Notes: generated by a model not told the origin, from the sequence alone. A stretch of 64,000 nt of DNA from Rotaria socialis (GCA_905331475.1 CAJNYU010002180.1:1-64000); one strand, 5' to 3'. Counted from the first letter of the stretch, positions 1 through 13,300 are shown. Program-made: numbers and translations.

Positions 1-2162
1 GGGGGGGTGTTCGTGCACGTATGGGTGACCGTGGACGAAGGATGTGGTCTGCTACATATATGTTAATAATGTGCTTTTCCTTATGATTATATATGTGCTT
101 ATGAGTTGTTATCATTTATTGTAAGTGTCTCGTTCTTTCGTTTCCTTCCATCTATCTACTTTACATTCGTTTCTGTTTCTCCATCAAGGTCAAATCGTAT
201 GGACACTGACCTTAATCTATTCGTCGTATTGCGTAACAATATTTCTATTACGCGGTAATATTTTGTATTGCGCGTGTGTGGATGTGGGCACATAAAAGAA
301 GTTGTGATCTTTACACCCATACCCACACCCTTTATTTCTAGTCATGCTTTATCAGTCGACCTTGATATTTATATGCAACAACTCATACAAATATTCACCT
401 CGCGATTTTGTTATGCTCTTGGTTTGCTTATTCATTGATAGTTAAAACAATGAATAGAAAAAGGAGTGCTTTTATTTAGATGCATCTTGAAGATGTCAAT
501 AACGATGGCGATGCTTAGATTAATTTGAGAGTGTGACTATGGCATTTCTCACTCAAGGGAACCTCACCCACACCCAAACTCAAGCCCAAACTGAGACCTG
601 CTCCGTTCTTATTGTAGCATTGATTGTTTTCATTCGTCTCCCACAATCATTACTATATTCTTCATTTAGAGAACGCTGGTGCACTTTCTTGATTACTGTG
701 CTATCGTTTCCTCGTATCGATACCAACAAACATGTACACCCTCAAGGATTTTAAGCAGCATTCAAGGTTGATTGGATTGCATATAACTGTTTTGTTGCCG
801 ACACATTGAAAAAAAGAGACAGAAAGACAGACAGAGAGTAGATAGACTAATATTGATAGTCATTAAGATTCATATCCTGGTTGTAAAAGGATATGATATG
901 ATGTTTATGTTTTAAAAGTTCATTGTTCTGTCTTAAAGTATTTACATGATTTTCGCTTATGACGCACATTAATTTCAAACAAAATTTAATAAATATTCTT
1001 GTGGATCATTAAATACGCCGTTATTAATCATGTATTCATGACTTTTGTAAGTCTTCATATTTTTTATTGTAAGTAATTTCTTTCAATCAATTTTTATGTC
1101 TGAAATGATTCGTTTTGACAGTAAGCGAAAGATGCATGGTTCCATTCCGTACGAAGATAGATTACTCTGTTGTCATAAGATCACGTTGCTGTTTCTATGA
1201 CAACAGAGCATAATAATATGAGAGAAAGAAAGAAGTCGTAACAACAAGGAATCATAAATGCATCAAATGGCGACGTAAGATATCAAAAATTGACATAATT
1301 TATGAAACAAGTAAATCATTTATTTCGAGTCAAGTAAAATAACAGTATATTATTGTTTAAAATAATTTTTCTCTAGTAACAACTATTTATGGGCATTTCC
1401 TTTTTATTATAATATGCGTAACTAATTTTGGTTCAAATCGTCACGACCTATAAATGTAAATTCAACGTGATTGATGAGATTTAATAATCAATTAGCTTAT
1501 CATAACTAATAATCTTTCTAGTGATTCATCATTACAATTGTCTTGACAGGAAAGCCTGACTTGTTTGTCATCTTTTAAATGCATAAACTAGCAGAGATAT
1601 TGTTCAACTAGAAAAAGTCCTCACAAATAATAACAATAAGAATTCACAGTTCGATTCTTTTTCTCGAAAGGGTACATGCGAATTTCAAAATTTTTGATAT
1701 CGTCGTACAAGAGAAACTTTATCTTACGAAACTTCCAGAGTAGCAAATAATGTTCAGTGCCATGAAATAGACTACTAGTTAATAGATATCCGGATCTCTC
1801 TGATTTATTTTACTGTGATGTGCAGCAAGCGTTATTTATAAACAGATTTAGTAGGGGTTTGACTACGTTGAATAAGAAAATATTTAAAAAAATAGCATAT
1901 ACTAATAATATTGAACAATAAATTTATCATAGAACTTTCTTTATTCAGTCACTTATTATAGTAAATTCAAGTCAATTGAAAGTACAGCCATGTTGCAGAT
2001 ATTTCCTAATAAATCCATCATTAATAATGTCTAATATACATACTTGAAAATCGTGTACATTTTTTGTCTTGTATAAAGCTGAGTACTATTAATTATTAAT
2101 ACTTTCTCTCGATCTTCGAAGACAGTGATTTCATAGCACAAGTCTTTTGGTCAACAAATTAT
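1..2162. other. gene-free AT-rich flank
   Basis: I see no supported coding region. The only forward reading frame of note (533-754) needs a GTG start, has no domain and contains a CCCACACCC tract near 567. The stretch holds one telomere-like hairpin (273-331, listed separately) and otherwise AT-rich sequence. Confidence 0.6.
273..331. repeat. telomere-like hairpin (GTGTGTGGATGTGGG / CCCATACCCACACCC)
   Basis: A G-rich tract at 273-289 is followed about 25 bases later by its approximate reverse complement (312-330). The motif is made of TGTGGG-like units, the reported bdelloid telomere repeat. Similar inverted pairs recur through the window. Confidence 0.5.
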
Positions 2163-3114
2163 ATGTTCTATCAATTACTTCTAAGTTGGTCACTCTGGAC
2201 AATTGCAAGAACGGAATTTAGCATGCACAATACCGATGAAAATCTTGGTATAAATCGCGCGCAGGTGAGCTGCTTATATGATTACAGTATAAACTATTTG
2301 GACTACACAGAAAAGATAGAGTATTGTCTTGGTACAACTATTAACGATCAATCACAATTACGAGATTTCGTTAACATACGTGATCGAAACTTCACATTTG
2401 ATGAGTTTCGCCAATTGAATGTTACTGCTAGCCAACTTCTTTTATGATCTGCTACGGTCGATCTTGCAGAACGATATTAATATTATATTGATCATTAAGG
2501 CAACGACTTTGCACCGGAAGAAGTGTTTTTCAATTGTGCAAACCCATGGTTTAGATCGCAATGCCAATACTCACATGTTCTACATACAGTGAAATTCTTC
2601 CCGGATAATGTCAAAGCTATAGAGGTGAAAAGAAATTATTACGATTCTTCATATAGTCTCATACGTATGACCTGTTATATTCATTTTGCAATGTCATCGT
2701 GCTGGATCAAGTATGCGCCTCGATTGGCGAGAGGCATGTGATGGAAGAATAGATTGTATTGATGGAGCTGCTGATGAAGCATATTGTTTTCAGTTGAAAG
2801 TAAATGACTGCGGTGTAAATGAATATCGATATTATAATGGATTATGTATATCGGATGAGTTTTTAACGGATAATCTCGCACACTGCCTCGATATGTCGGA
2901 CTTTCATACTGCAGAATGCACACACAATGCGTACGACAATAACTATATATTCGAAAAAGAAGAACATTCGTGTCAGCCTGGTGAAGAAGCTTTTTCATGC
3001 GGAAACAAACAGTGCGTGACAGATTTTGGTAAATGTGAGAAAAGCGACATCTCTTACTCATGGAATCGATCGGTACTCAAGGGAATTCAACAAGAGAATA
3101 CTCGACGATTATGA
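2163..3114 (+). pseudogene. LDL-receptor class A domain protein, broken copy
   Basis: Three consecutive forward reading-frame blocks (2163-2447, 2523-2741, 2686-3114) look like one gene that no longer reads through. The last block has a class A signature (RLDWREACDGRIDCIDGAAD, then EAYC) followed by a second cysteine-rich stretch (NGLCISDEFL, AHCLDMSD) and a third partial one (CGNKQCVTDFGKC). The D-x-x-D-C-x-D-x-x-D-E pattern is the calcium-binding part of LDLR-A modules. In bdelloids I recall large LDLR-A proteins with a very similar RLDWREICDGRIDCIDG motif, some ending in seven-helix domains; nothing of that kind follows here. The frame changes around 2450-2520 and 2690-2740, and the gene stops about 140 bases before the neighbouring transposon. 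I infer a decayed fragment of a larger receptor-like gene. Confidence 0.65.
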
Positions 3115-3257
3115 TTTGTCTAACCAAAATTCTGGATTAAATTAATGGGACATCATGTTATTAAATCTTAACACCATATATTATTCATACTTATTTACAA
3201 GCTTGCGACACTTTTATTTATTTTCCAATAGTACCTGTACTATTCAGTCATGTAAAG

Positions 3258-3545
3258 TGCGAGTAATTCAGAAATCGTACAAAACTTTTTTTTGGAAGAA
3301 TTTTATATCATTTGGTAGAGCTTGATGTGCTCTACAAGAATCACTATATTAAAAACATCATGGTTGCTTTATTAGGGTTAAAAATGTTGAAAAAAAGAAA
3401 AAATTTCGAAATTGTGAAAAATCACGAATTTTCGACAATTTAGGCTGTTCCTACTTGAATTTCGAAATATAAACGACTCAAAAACATGTTAGTTGGATTC
3501 AGCGTGAAAATCTGCATATAGTGATACAGCTTAACATACGTTGAA
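3258..3545 (+). repeat. left long terminal inverted repeat
   Basis: It matches the reverse complement of 6464-6746 almost base for base, including the landmarks TTGGTAGAGCTTGATGTGCT and GATTCAGCGTGAAAATCTGC. Its inner end also encodes the last residues and stop codon of the transposase (stop at 3499-3501), so the gene runs into the repeat. Confidence 0.85.
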
Positions 3546-3554
3546 ATGTTTGAT

Positions 3555-3921
3555 CAGAATGTTTTCTCACGAATTGTTTCTGGTGGCACCACATACTCTC
3601 TATGGGGTTCAATTCGCAATGGAATTTGGGAATAAACTTGATTTTAATATTGTATCTTTTTGCTAAATTTTCCAATTTAGAATTCTATGGTGATAAAAAT
3701 GAATTCCCTAGTCAACTCTCCCTAGAAGAATCCCCAGNCAGAATGTTTTCTCACGAATTGTTTCTGGTGGCACCACATACTCTCTATGGGGTTCAATTCG
3801 CAATGGAATTTGGGAATAAACTTGATTTTAATATTGTATCTTTTTGCTAAATTTTCCAATTTAGAATTCTATGGTGATAAAAATGAATTCCCTAGTCAAC
3901 TCTCCCTAGAAGAATCCCCAG
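3555..3921. repeat. exact 183-base tandem duplication across an N (likely assembly artefact)
   Basis: 3555-3737 and 3739-3921 appear identical and are separated by one N at 3738. The unit contains the last transposase exon and the left end of the small element at 3895. Identical contig ends abutting an N are typical of a false join, so the real locus probably has one copy. Confidence 0.8.
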
Positions 3922-4235
3922 GGAGTCCCCTGACAAATCCCCGGGGACTCACGACAGGGAGTCCCTAGGGATTTCGTTCTTTTATGGGGACTCCCCGGGG
4001 AGCTATATGACCAAAATCGATGAAATAACTAATTACTAATAAATTCTTCTAAATTTTTAAAGATTTTAAAAAATTAAAAAGTTGTTTTTTAATTTTAAAA
4101 AACTTCACCAATTCTCCCCCCGAGAAATCCCCGGGGAGTCCCCCAAATAGAAAGTTCCCGGGGACTCACGACAGGGACTCCCCAGGGATTTCGTTATTTT
4201 GCGGGGACTCCCCGGGGAGTCGTCGGGGGAGAGTG
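3895..4235. mobile_element. small GC-rich inverted-repeat element (MITE-like) inside the transposase intron
   Basis: The ends CTCTCCC...TCCCCAGGGAGTCCCC (left) and the inward-read CTCTCCC...CTCCCCGGGGAGTCCCC (right) are inverted. The interior holds two direct copies of a GGGACTC/GAGTCCC-rich block (about 3914-4003 and 4110-4224) separated by about 100 bases of AT-rich DNA. It lies wholly between a good splice donor (about 4285) and acceptor (about 3888), so it may be spliced out. No clear target duplication was found. Confidence 0.6.
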
Positions 4236-6463
4236 GATTAGGGATTATAGAAACATATTAAAGAATAGACAATATTTTTACTCACATTCTGAAAAGCTTT
4301 GTGATTAGATAAGATTGCTTTCAACTCACTTAATTTGATACCAGATGGTGCTTGAATGCCTAACTCACGTGCAATGACTAATAGACCTTTTGATTGTCCT
4401 ATATGTGGCGCTGATTAAAAATAACAATCAAGTGTTTCTATCTCATTGTTATCATTTAAATATTCAATTGACGAAACCGGACAATTGGTTCCGATGTTTA
4501 TTCCAAAATCACTAATGCTGTAACTTTTAGCGGTATGGGTGGTCGCATTATCAACTAATATTTCGACACTCTGAGTTTGATATTCTTGTTTAAATTCAAT
4601 TAACTTAAATAAGCGCTCAAATTGCAGTAAAATAATACTATTATCAAAATATGAATCGACGCCTAAATGAGCAAAAACTGTAGCAGAATACTTGACATAT
4701 CGAATACCATCATCAATTAGGAGTTCGGGATACTTTCGTATTGCCTTCATCCATTCTTGTTCGTCCAATTGAAAGAACGGACCTGAAGGGTGCTGAACAA
4801 GAAAATCCGAAACCATTACGCTTCTACCGCGACCTTTGGAAAAGAAAGGGGTGGAATTCCCAAGGAACCAACGCTTTCGACAGACATCTCCACTGCGGAA
4901 GGTTGATTCGTCATGGCCTATAGAATTATACGAATTAAGCATCTTACTAAAAAGCATAACTAAGAATAACTCTCTTACAAATAAGAATGGTTGGTCTGGA
5001 TGACTTCTGTTTATTCTAGGATGGATCTTCGTCAGAGTTAACTGTATAATAACTGTCTTCATTGGTTAAAAATTGACGAACAAATGGTTCTCGATGTTCT
5101 CGAACATCGGAACGTTCGTGTCCTTCGAAATACGGACGATTTGAATTAATATCAAAATGTGCACCCCATCTTCGTAAATCTACCCGACAGCTTTCTACAG
5201 ATCTAACTAATTTCAAATCATTCTTTTGAATATCATTTATTTCATGATATCGGTTATCAATAAATTGCGCTAACTCAGAAGCCGTGAAACTGGCTGCCTT
5301 TTTATTGCATTCAATAACAGCAAAAGTTCTAGCTTCCTCTTCTAGTTCCGGATAAATATCGTAGAAGCTATCGCCTCGTTTTCCGCGTCTTTTATCATTA
5401 ATAAATTCATCAAAATTTTCATTCAGAAATTTCCAGGACCAGTTATGAGATGCTTCTCTTGTATAACTACCGATATCCTTCAAAAAAGCATCAGTATCTC
5501 TGCACGATATATTGAAATGTCGTAAAGTCAAATACATCAAGACGCTTAGATAACGTGTGCTACAGTAAGTTTTACAAAGTTCATAGATATCAGCAATATC
5601 AGATACATTTATTCTATCTTTCAAGTTTGAATAATTCAAGTTTAATTCATCATCAGTACGTACTGATGTCCATCAAATAAATATCTTCATCACTCGACGA
5701 ATCTCGTTCTGGCGACCATCGTTTTTGTGCAGCATTAGCAGCATATAACTGTCTTCTTGACTTGGGAGCCATCAACAGACCTAGATAACGGTGTTTCTGG
5801 ATGCAAAATATTGGGAAGGAAATAAAAATGCAAATATTTTATTGGAATAAAATATACCCAAATATAATCCATTCGCAATTGTTCATTGGTGTTTGTGTTA
5901 TCAACATAACTCCTTCACAGGCTTATCACCCGATGTCGCTAAAATCCAGTATTTATAATGAACTACAATTTAGCCATAGTCTACTAGTTGGACTGATACG
6001 TGAGTTCTACACCCACAATTACGAAAAATTACTCCACGGCTAACAATATCTACGTTGTATAAAAGCTTGAGCATAGCTGATTATCATACGATATTTTCCT
6101 TATAGATTCCATTATAAAGCATAGAAAAAGCGAGAAAAGTATGCTGTTTTAATCAAGATTTTATCTTCCTATAAGTGCTCAAATGGATATATCATTCCAT
6201 TGAACATGATCCAAAAGTAGTAGAATTTTCTTTTTTTTCTGCAAAACAAGTGATAATAAAAAATTGAATTTCTCTACTATAGTACCACATATAAAGAAAC
6301 CAATGCATACTTTTTTCCTCATATCAAGAGGATTAAAATGATATAAAATTATATGAAAAATAAATAAGCTAGCGGGACTACATAGGTTTGGAACCAGGGT
6401 CCCTCTTAGTTTACAAGGCTTTTTATTTTGGTCGCATAAGCCCCTTCAGACATCGTATATGAA

Positions 6464-6746
6464 CAACGTCAAAGCTGTATCACTATATGCAGATTTTCAC
6501 GCTGAATCCAACTAACATGTTTTTGAGTCGTTTATATTTCGAAATTCAAGTAGGAACAGCCTAAATTGTCGAAAATTCGTGATTTTTCACAATTTCGAAA
6601 TTTTTTCTTTTTTTCAACATTTTTAACCCTAATAAAGCAACCATGATGTTTTTAATATAGTGATTCTTGTAGAGCACATCAAGCTCTACCAAATGATATA
6701 AAATTCTTCCAAAAAAAAGTTTTGTGCGATTTCTGAATTACTCGCA
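6464..6746 (-). repeat. right long terminal inverted repeat
   Basis: Reverse-complement partner of 3258-3545. Because the left copy contains the transposase 3' end, this copy carries a detached duplicate of those codons upstream of the gene. Confidence 0.85.
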
Positions 6747-6749
6747 TCT

Positions 6750-7390
6750 TACTAGTACGTGTGCATCCCTAATTCAAACACATAGCCTTAATAATCTATA
6801 TAAGTAAACTTATCAGGCATTTCATTTATATTATCCTGATCTTGTAACCCTTCATTTTTTTTTCATTTTTGCTCCTTTTGTGTTTATATTATAATGCAGA
6901 GCACTAATGAGTGTTCAATCTTTAAATAAATGACACGAAAAGCGTCGGCGAAAATTAACTCTGCATTTTATGTTAATTATTATTATTTTATCTAGAATAA
7001 CAGTTGAATTTTTTTAACATTTATTTTCGACTAAATCGACTACTGAAAAGTAATAGTTTAGATCAGTAGATTGATTTGTCTTTTCTTTATAAGATAGATT
7101 GGCCTGCTATTTAATTGATTTATGCACACCCTCACCCTCTTTTTTTTAGCCCCGGTGTGCATTCGACTATTGTCATGCATGAAGATGAAATGATGGTTCG
7201 GACAAAAACTTTTCTTCTGATATAATATCTATTCAATGTACGATCGAGAAAGAATAGATTTTCAACGTCGTTTCGTATAAAAACAGTCCCAAAGTATCAC
7301 AGCGTTATCGCCATATTTTATATATTTTTTTCACGAGAAGTATTTATTACCAAGAACAGAATTTTATTCACTAAGTAAACATGAGACGTA
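6750..7390. other. intergenic spacer
   Basis: I see no gene here. It contains a TGCATCCCTA end-like motif at 6763-6772 and a CACACCCTCACCCTC tract near 7125, and is otherwise AT-rich. It holds the 3' flank of the minus-strand mannosidase gene. Confidence 0.6.
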
Positions 7391-10300
7391 TCACAGTGTA
7401 ACTTGAAATGTCTTGATTTGCATTGGATTGAGTGTGACTATTGTATCTGTCAATGATGCGTCCTCTAAAACAATAAACAAAGTTTAGATGATTGAATGAA
7501 ACAAAACTCACTCGGAATATTGACATGCGACGATTCGTTATCGTTTGTCATCCAATTGAGTCGATGCAATTGGAACAAGGGTAAATTGGCAGCGAGTGTC
7601 AATTCGGTCAAATTGGTAATTGTGCCGAGACTTTTGAATAACGCTTGCAGATCCACGTTGACCGCTTGTGAATAGATTTCATCTTCGTTGAGTTCAAAGT
7701 AATGTTCAATACGGATAAGAAATTGTTTGGCGCTCAATTGATCGAGTGTTAGTAAATGAACATTGAGCGGCATGCTTTCCGATAGAGCAGACCATGTTTG
7801 ATGATAGGCACTCGAATAGTTTGCATAGGATATTTGGGGCAAAGCATAGGTAGCAATGGGATGCATGAACAATTCTTGAGCGCCGACTCGGTGAATGAGA
7901 GCGCTGTTCGCAGGTAATTCAAGGATGAGAAAATGTTTACCGCGCACGACAAGGCCTTTGCCAAAGGCTGTTTCATTCAATGGTTCATTGACGCCTTCTG
8001 AATCGTCGCAAATTATACGACGATGAACCATGATTTCGATTGAACCATCGTGAATACTTCCACCACCTTCGGATCGATCTAGTTGTGGAGGATATTATCT
8101 AGCATCGTTCGTTCTCCAAAACTATCTTGAGGGTATAGGTGTTGAGCGGATCCGGACGCAATAATCTCCAACGTCATGAAAATACTCACAGCCATTGTCC
8201 CTCGCATCCTCTTGAAATTTTCAGGGAGTGTAAAATTCTATTAGAAGAAGGGTAGTTTTCGGAAATAACGATATTTTATCAAGTTTAGTCAAAAAGGTTT
8301 TCGGGGTCGAAGGATCTGAACCGTAATACTAATTCTAGATTTGTGGACTGGCGAATTTCGTTAGAAGCAGAGTATTTGTCGAAAACAATGATATTTGATA
8401 TAAAAGCAACGCGTTACGCACATAATTCGTGGTTATATGTAGAAAACCTGTGCTTGCGGGTCTTGCAGAGTGAAAATTTGATCAAATCAGTAGTGGTAGG
8501 TTGAATGTGTTACAAGGACTGCTTTGGAATCAGCTAAAATCATTTTATGAAGGAGGAAGAAAAAGTTCGAGTTAGAACTCTATGCAGCTCAAACCTGAAC
8601 AGCTTCTGGCATTGATACCCAAATCTAGGATCCTAAAAGATTCAGTCTAACACCCTTTTTTACAGAGTAGTTTGAGAATTTTCTGTCGATTTCAGAAAAA
8701 ATAGCTTTTAGTCAGCATCATTGTTACCTGTGAGTATAGTCAATTGGCGTGTGCCATCTTTAATCCAAATGCGACTATTGATTGGATAATAATTGCCACT
8801 GACATTTTCGACAACGGAATAATTCCACGTTGGTCGATAGTCACGTATTCGTTCGAGTACTTGACGTCCATTGGCATCCGTATAATATTTCGATGCACTT
8901 TCAATATCTGTATCATATCGTACAACAATCTCTTTGCCGACATCGTCATCGATCGGAATAGGTCCAACTGTCCATTCTACTTCAACAGTTGGCGCTCCTC
9001 GGAAGAGACTCACTTCTTGGCTAGCCCATTCATTGAATACGATCATAGCCGATTGTACTGTTTCCGTTTTCGTACAGATTCTAATGTTACAATTAAGAAT
9101 AGACGAAAATCTATTCTATGAACCACTCACATCATACGAGTGATGCTCACAGGTTGTGTCTTCGATGTCAACGGTCGAAAAACATAAGCACCTGATGCTT
9201 GAAATTCCGGAAGAGAACTGTTACCCGGAAAGCCTTGAGAATGAATTAAAAAATGAACGACATCATGCCTACTAACGCTTTTGTACTGTCGATGTACAGA
9301 CCTTACGTAAAGGTCTCTAGACATATATGAATTTTAAAAAACACATTTCGCGATTCATCCCGCTGATTAGCAGTCCGTACAAAAATTTCAGCTTTCTCTC
9401 TTATTCGTTCATTCAGCACGAAAATACTTCTGGAAAGTGACACGCAGTATGAACCTGACAGATATTTAGCTAAAAATTGAAGATGTATTTTTTCCAAAAG
9501 TCGACTGGAGGCTTCGACGCAGAAACTCACTTACTTGTGTACCAGTAGAAGCCTTGCGCAGTGAACGGTACTGCAATACGCTTCTCCAAATTGATGATCT
9601 GATGTAAATTGCCTTGATCATCGAATTCGACTCGAACAAACTACCAATAGTTATTCGATTCGACTATATAGCGCAATGTAATATCTTACTGCGTTTTCCA
9701 AAGTGCAAGCTTCGTTTCGTGTCGTTGTTACATTTTTCTTCTCGATTATCTCACCGCCTATCATATAAGCAAGTCATAAAAACGAAGAGCTGATCAATAA
9801 TTATACTTTTAACTTTGAAATAATAAGTGCTAAAGCCAAGAGCAGGCAGTAAAATTGTGAATATGTACTGATTTTGAGCAGAACTCTTTCGACCAGGAAT
9901 GTTTTTTGTGGTGTCTGGAATCGGAAGATACTAAAATGGAACATAATAGATATTCGAAAATTATCTCTTGTACATTCATACCTCGGCTGGAATAATGCTT
10001 CCCATTGGATCGCGAATCCAATATTCTTTCGTAACAGGTACACGAGCATGATGAGTAACTGAATGAATGGTGGGATTCCAAAGTGTCAGTGTGAACTATG
10101 AGGACAATATACATCTCTCATGAACACAAAAGCATACTACTGGGTACACTATAATGAATGTGCCTCTCAGTATGTTTTGAGCATGTTAGGAACAAGTCAT
10201 AGTCAAAATACTGAGAGACTCATTTGCTATGGTGCATCTGATATTTACCCGATCCTGTCCTTCAATGGGTAGACATTCGCTGATGTTTGAATATTGACAA

Positions 10301-13300
10301 AGAAATTGAGGTGCTGTCATTGGTACTTTACTCTGGTTAGGCAATAATTTGGCATAGGCATTATTAATCACATCCTAAAAGTGGATATATGAATGAGCTA
10401 ATTTCTTGCTAACATACCGCAGCTATGTCGACCCCTTCGGACAATCGTTGAGCATAGTCATTGGCAACATGTTGCTTCTCTGTTCCACTGATTGCATCAT
10501 GATGTTGAACAACACCCATCGCTTCGCCTATAGTGTTTACGCGGTCAGATAAAAAAGAGAACACATCCTTGTCTTACTCAAATTAAAAATATTGCTACGC
10601 AAATTGATTTGTGAAAGTGCATTGAGTTGACGCGCAACTTGAAGAATATTGTTTGCATGTCGTTCATAACGTTTGAGTGAAGGTCTTGAAGTAAAATAGC
10701 CCGTCCAGAATCCATGCGGAGTGTCGCCAAGTGGAAAGAAGTCATCCGTTTTCGATGTCCATTCTCTGCCGACCTTATTCAATGCATACAAATAGCATGA
10801 AGGTGTGGAATAGAACACATTGACATCACTGCCATTCGGTTGCTGAACATATAAAAATAGAGATAATCAATTGAGAGTTGTTAGAAATTGAATACCTGCG
10901 CATTGACATATTTTATCAGTTTATCCAGATTTTGAAACCACATATTAGCATTTTCATATTGAAAATCTTTCCCCATTGTCATCATGATATGATTAGTAGC
11001 GAAGCCATGTGCCTGAAAATATTGAAAGTGATTTCTACATGCTGCATTTTTAGTTTTAGTAAAAGCTTAAAGCTTCGCCCTTTAGGCGGACGCGTAGACT
11101 GAACTTCTATGAGTAGGACGCTAGAACATTTGAGGCGATGAGAGAAGAGGGAAGGTGCTATCGAAAGTTTGGCGCGCAATCAAAAAAGTTTTCAGTTACA
11201 TCTAGGTAACTTTTGCGCTCAGGAGAGATTCCATGTCCTTAAGGGTATTCCCAGTCTGAGTACGTTCCTGTTATCAAATCTTAAATTAGACTGCTAGGAT
11301 CTCAATGAGCTTTTTGGAACGGTCCTGAAGGGTTGTTATTAGGCTTTGGATTATGTCTATGTGATAGCACAGACTTTTAAGACACTACAGAAAGTGCCTT
11401 TTAGACTAGCTGAGACTTCTACGATGCTACAGAGGACTTTCATGAGCAGGGGTGTAGCCAAAGACTCTCAAAAGAAAAGGCTTGGATCCCCTAGTTCTCC
11501 TCTCTGGCTATGATCCTGAGTACTGGACGATCGACCAAAGAAACATCAAAAAGTAACAGAGAAAGTTTCTTTCCATCTTGAAGTCCTAAGATATCATGCG
11601 TCTCATTCGCAAGTTTTGAGAAGAAAAGCTGACCAAGAAAGTATCGGATCTAAATAAAATTGAAAAAATATTTGAGAAGAATAGTAAATACGAATGATTA
11701 AAACTATCATTCAATCAAGAAGGTCTGTGGAACAGAAGAAAAGAAATGAAATATATTTACGATTCTCTAATATTGTTTTCCCCTGAGACCAAGAGCGACG
11801 GGAAAATATTTATCATTTTGAAGTGGACAAGAAGTGTCTCACACCAGAATATTATCTCATTTACTTTATTACAAAGCTGTGGAAAAGTGTCCAGAATCGT
11901 ATTTACGGGTGCGCTGGTTCCTGCTCCTGTTCTAACCCGTTCCAGTTAGAATCGGAATCTGTGAATCCTGAACCACATTTGACTATTAGAAATAGGAATG
12001 CGGTCATTTAGATTTTCGACTCTGTTCAAGCTAGAAGAGCTCGACGTTCTGTTCGAACATGAATTTCATCAATGACCATTGTTCAGTGGTTCACTTCAAA
12101 ACGACATCGAAAAGCTAACCTGATCATGTGCAGCATCTATGAATGCTTGAACTCGTTCTGGAACATTGTAATCGTGCAGGCGTGCATCATCCTACAACAA
12201 GCATAGATAAAGAAACAGTAGAGAGAATATCGAAATGTAAAGTTGATACAGCCATTGCCTGTAACAGTCGAGAAGCAAGCAAGAAGAATCGGACTAACCA
12301 TAATTGGCTGATCGCTGCAGAATTCATCGAAACAGAAAGAGTCTGGTGGATCGTAAAAATTCGATAAAACACTCGTAAACAACCAACTCTGACGGCCTGC
12401 AAGCATATATGTGTGTAGTACTTCTATGACACTGTCGTCAAGACTCACCCAAACTATCACTACCCTTCCATACCATTTCCCGTGTTTTTGTCTTATTACG
12501 TTGTTCGTCATCTTGATAATCGAGTCGTGCAAAAAATAGACCGTCAAAGCCCATCTATAAAATGCAGAAATGCAGCTTTTACACTCCTTCGGAATTGTTA
12601 GACCTGTGCAAAGAGTGAGGCAACTTCGCGTGAATGACCGAACGGATCGATTTGCCAGCTGATCTTCGGTCGGGCGCATTCACCAAATTGATCACGCAAA
12701 AATTCGGCTCCTAAACTGTGTTGATCGATGATCGAATTGTAGTGTGTTGTCGCCTCGTCATTCATACACCAGCCACCCGAAATGAACTCAAGACGACCTA
12801 ATTTAAGAAGATTTAAAAATAATTTTGACAATCAAACAAACGTATAAATTTTCAAACAGAAGCTTTACAGAAAAAAAGTTCTGTACTGACCATCGTTCAC
12901 GAGCTCTTTGACGGTGTTACGCGTATCGTCTGATTGTTCATTCCACCAACGCCAGAAGAAGGCTATTTCAACATAGATGAAACGTCGTTCGGGATTTTGC
13001 ACTAGTGCTTGAATAACCGAATCGAGGATGTATTGAACGCATGCATGTTGAATGTCGTTGCGATCTAGATCAAGAGTACTCTTGGAAAAATGTTTGGATC
13101 AGCGAAGAACTTGATCAACATCAACAATCGTATCTTTTTCTGGACGAAATATTACAGGAAAAGGACGAAGGCCAATAGGACTATTTTTCGACTCAAGGTA
13201 TTTTTGAGAAACAACTGTTTGGGGATAATAAATTCAATATAACCTACGGAGAATTTCTAGAAAATCTTTTTCAAATGTTACATTTGAAACGCATCTAATC

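Larger units (their letters stand above)
3499..5772 (-). pseudogene. DDE transposase (IS630/Tc1/mariner-like), damaged
   Basis: Read from ATG at 5772 the protein begins MAPKSRRQLYAANAAQKRW, continues with an N-terminal helical region (5016-5639) and the motif YFEGHERSDVREHREPF, then HDEST, the catalytic-core motif VDNATTHT, GQSKGLLVIARELG and FHCELNPIES. The last resembles the LNPIE block of Tc1/mariner enzymes, giving D, D and E candidates. A clean intron separates AFQN (about 4286) from NSKLENLA (about 3887): donor GTGAGT, acceptor CCATAG. Three faults are visible: a frame change near 5655, another between 5016 and 5062, and an in-frame stop just after DCYF at 4415. The last exon is present twice in this assembly because of the duplication at 3555-3921. 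The set of motifs resembles DDE endonucleases that I recall from fungi and some invertebrates; I cannot assign a named family. Confidence 0.75.
3255..6749 (-). mobile_element. Tc1/mariner-like DNA transposon with long terminal inverted repeats
   Basis: The two ends are near-identical inverted repeats of about 285 bases (3258-3545 and 6464-6746) enclosing a transposase gene on the minus strand. The outermost bases are AAGTGCGAGTAATTC at the left and, read inward, AGATGCGAGTAATTC at the right. Each is immediately flanked by TA (3253-3254 and 6750-6751), as expected for TA-target IS630/Tc1/mariner elements. The near-identity of the arms suggests fairly recent insertion, yet the transposase is already damaged. 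A second small element lies inside its intron (3895-4235). The exact outer boundary is uncertain by a few bases because similarity fades beyond TGCGAG. Confidence 0.8.

Noticed and set aside
533-754. 73-residue forward frame near the left edge
   Set aside because: It needs a GTG start, has no domain and includes a telomere-like CCCACACCC tract.
2681-3061. 126-residue minus-strand frame across the LDLR-A region
   Set aside because: Shadow of the forward LDLR-A coding sequence, with no domain of its own.
3880-4235. CRISPR-like spacing of GC-rich repeats
   Set aside because: Only two blocks, palindromic and of unequal length, inside a eukaryotic transposon intron; better explained as a MITE-like element.
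5801-6043. 80-residue forward frame inside the transposon
   Set aside because: No similarity to transposon accessory proteins; it lies in non-coding DNA upstream of the transposase.
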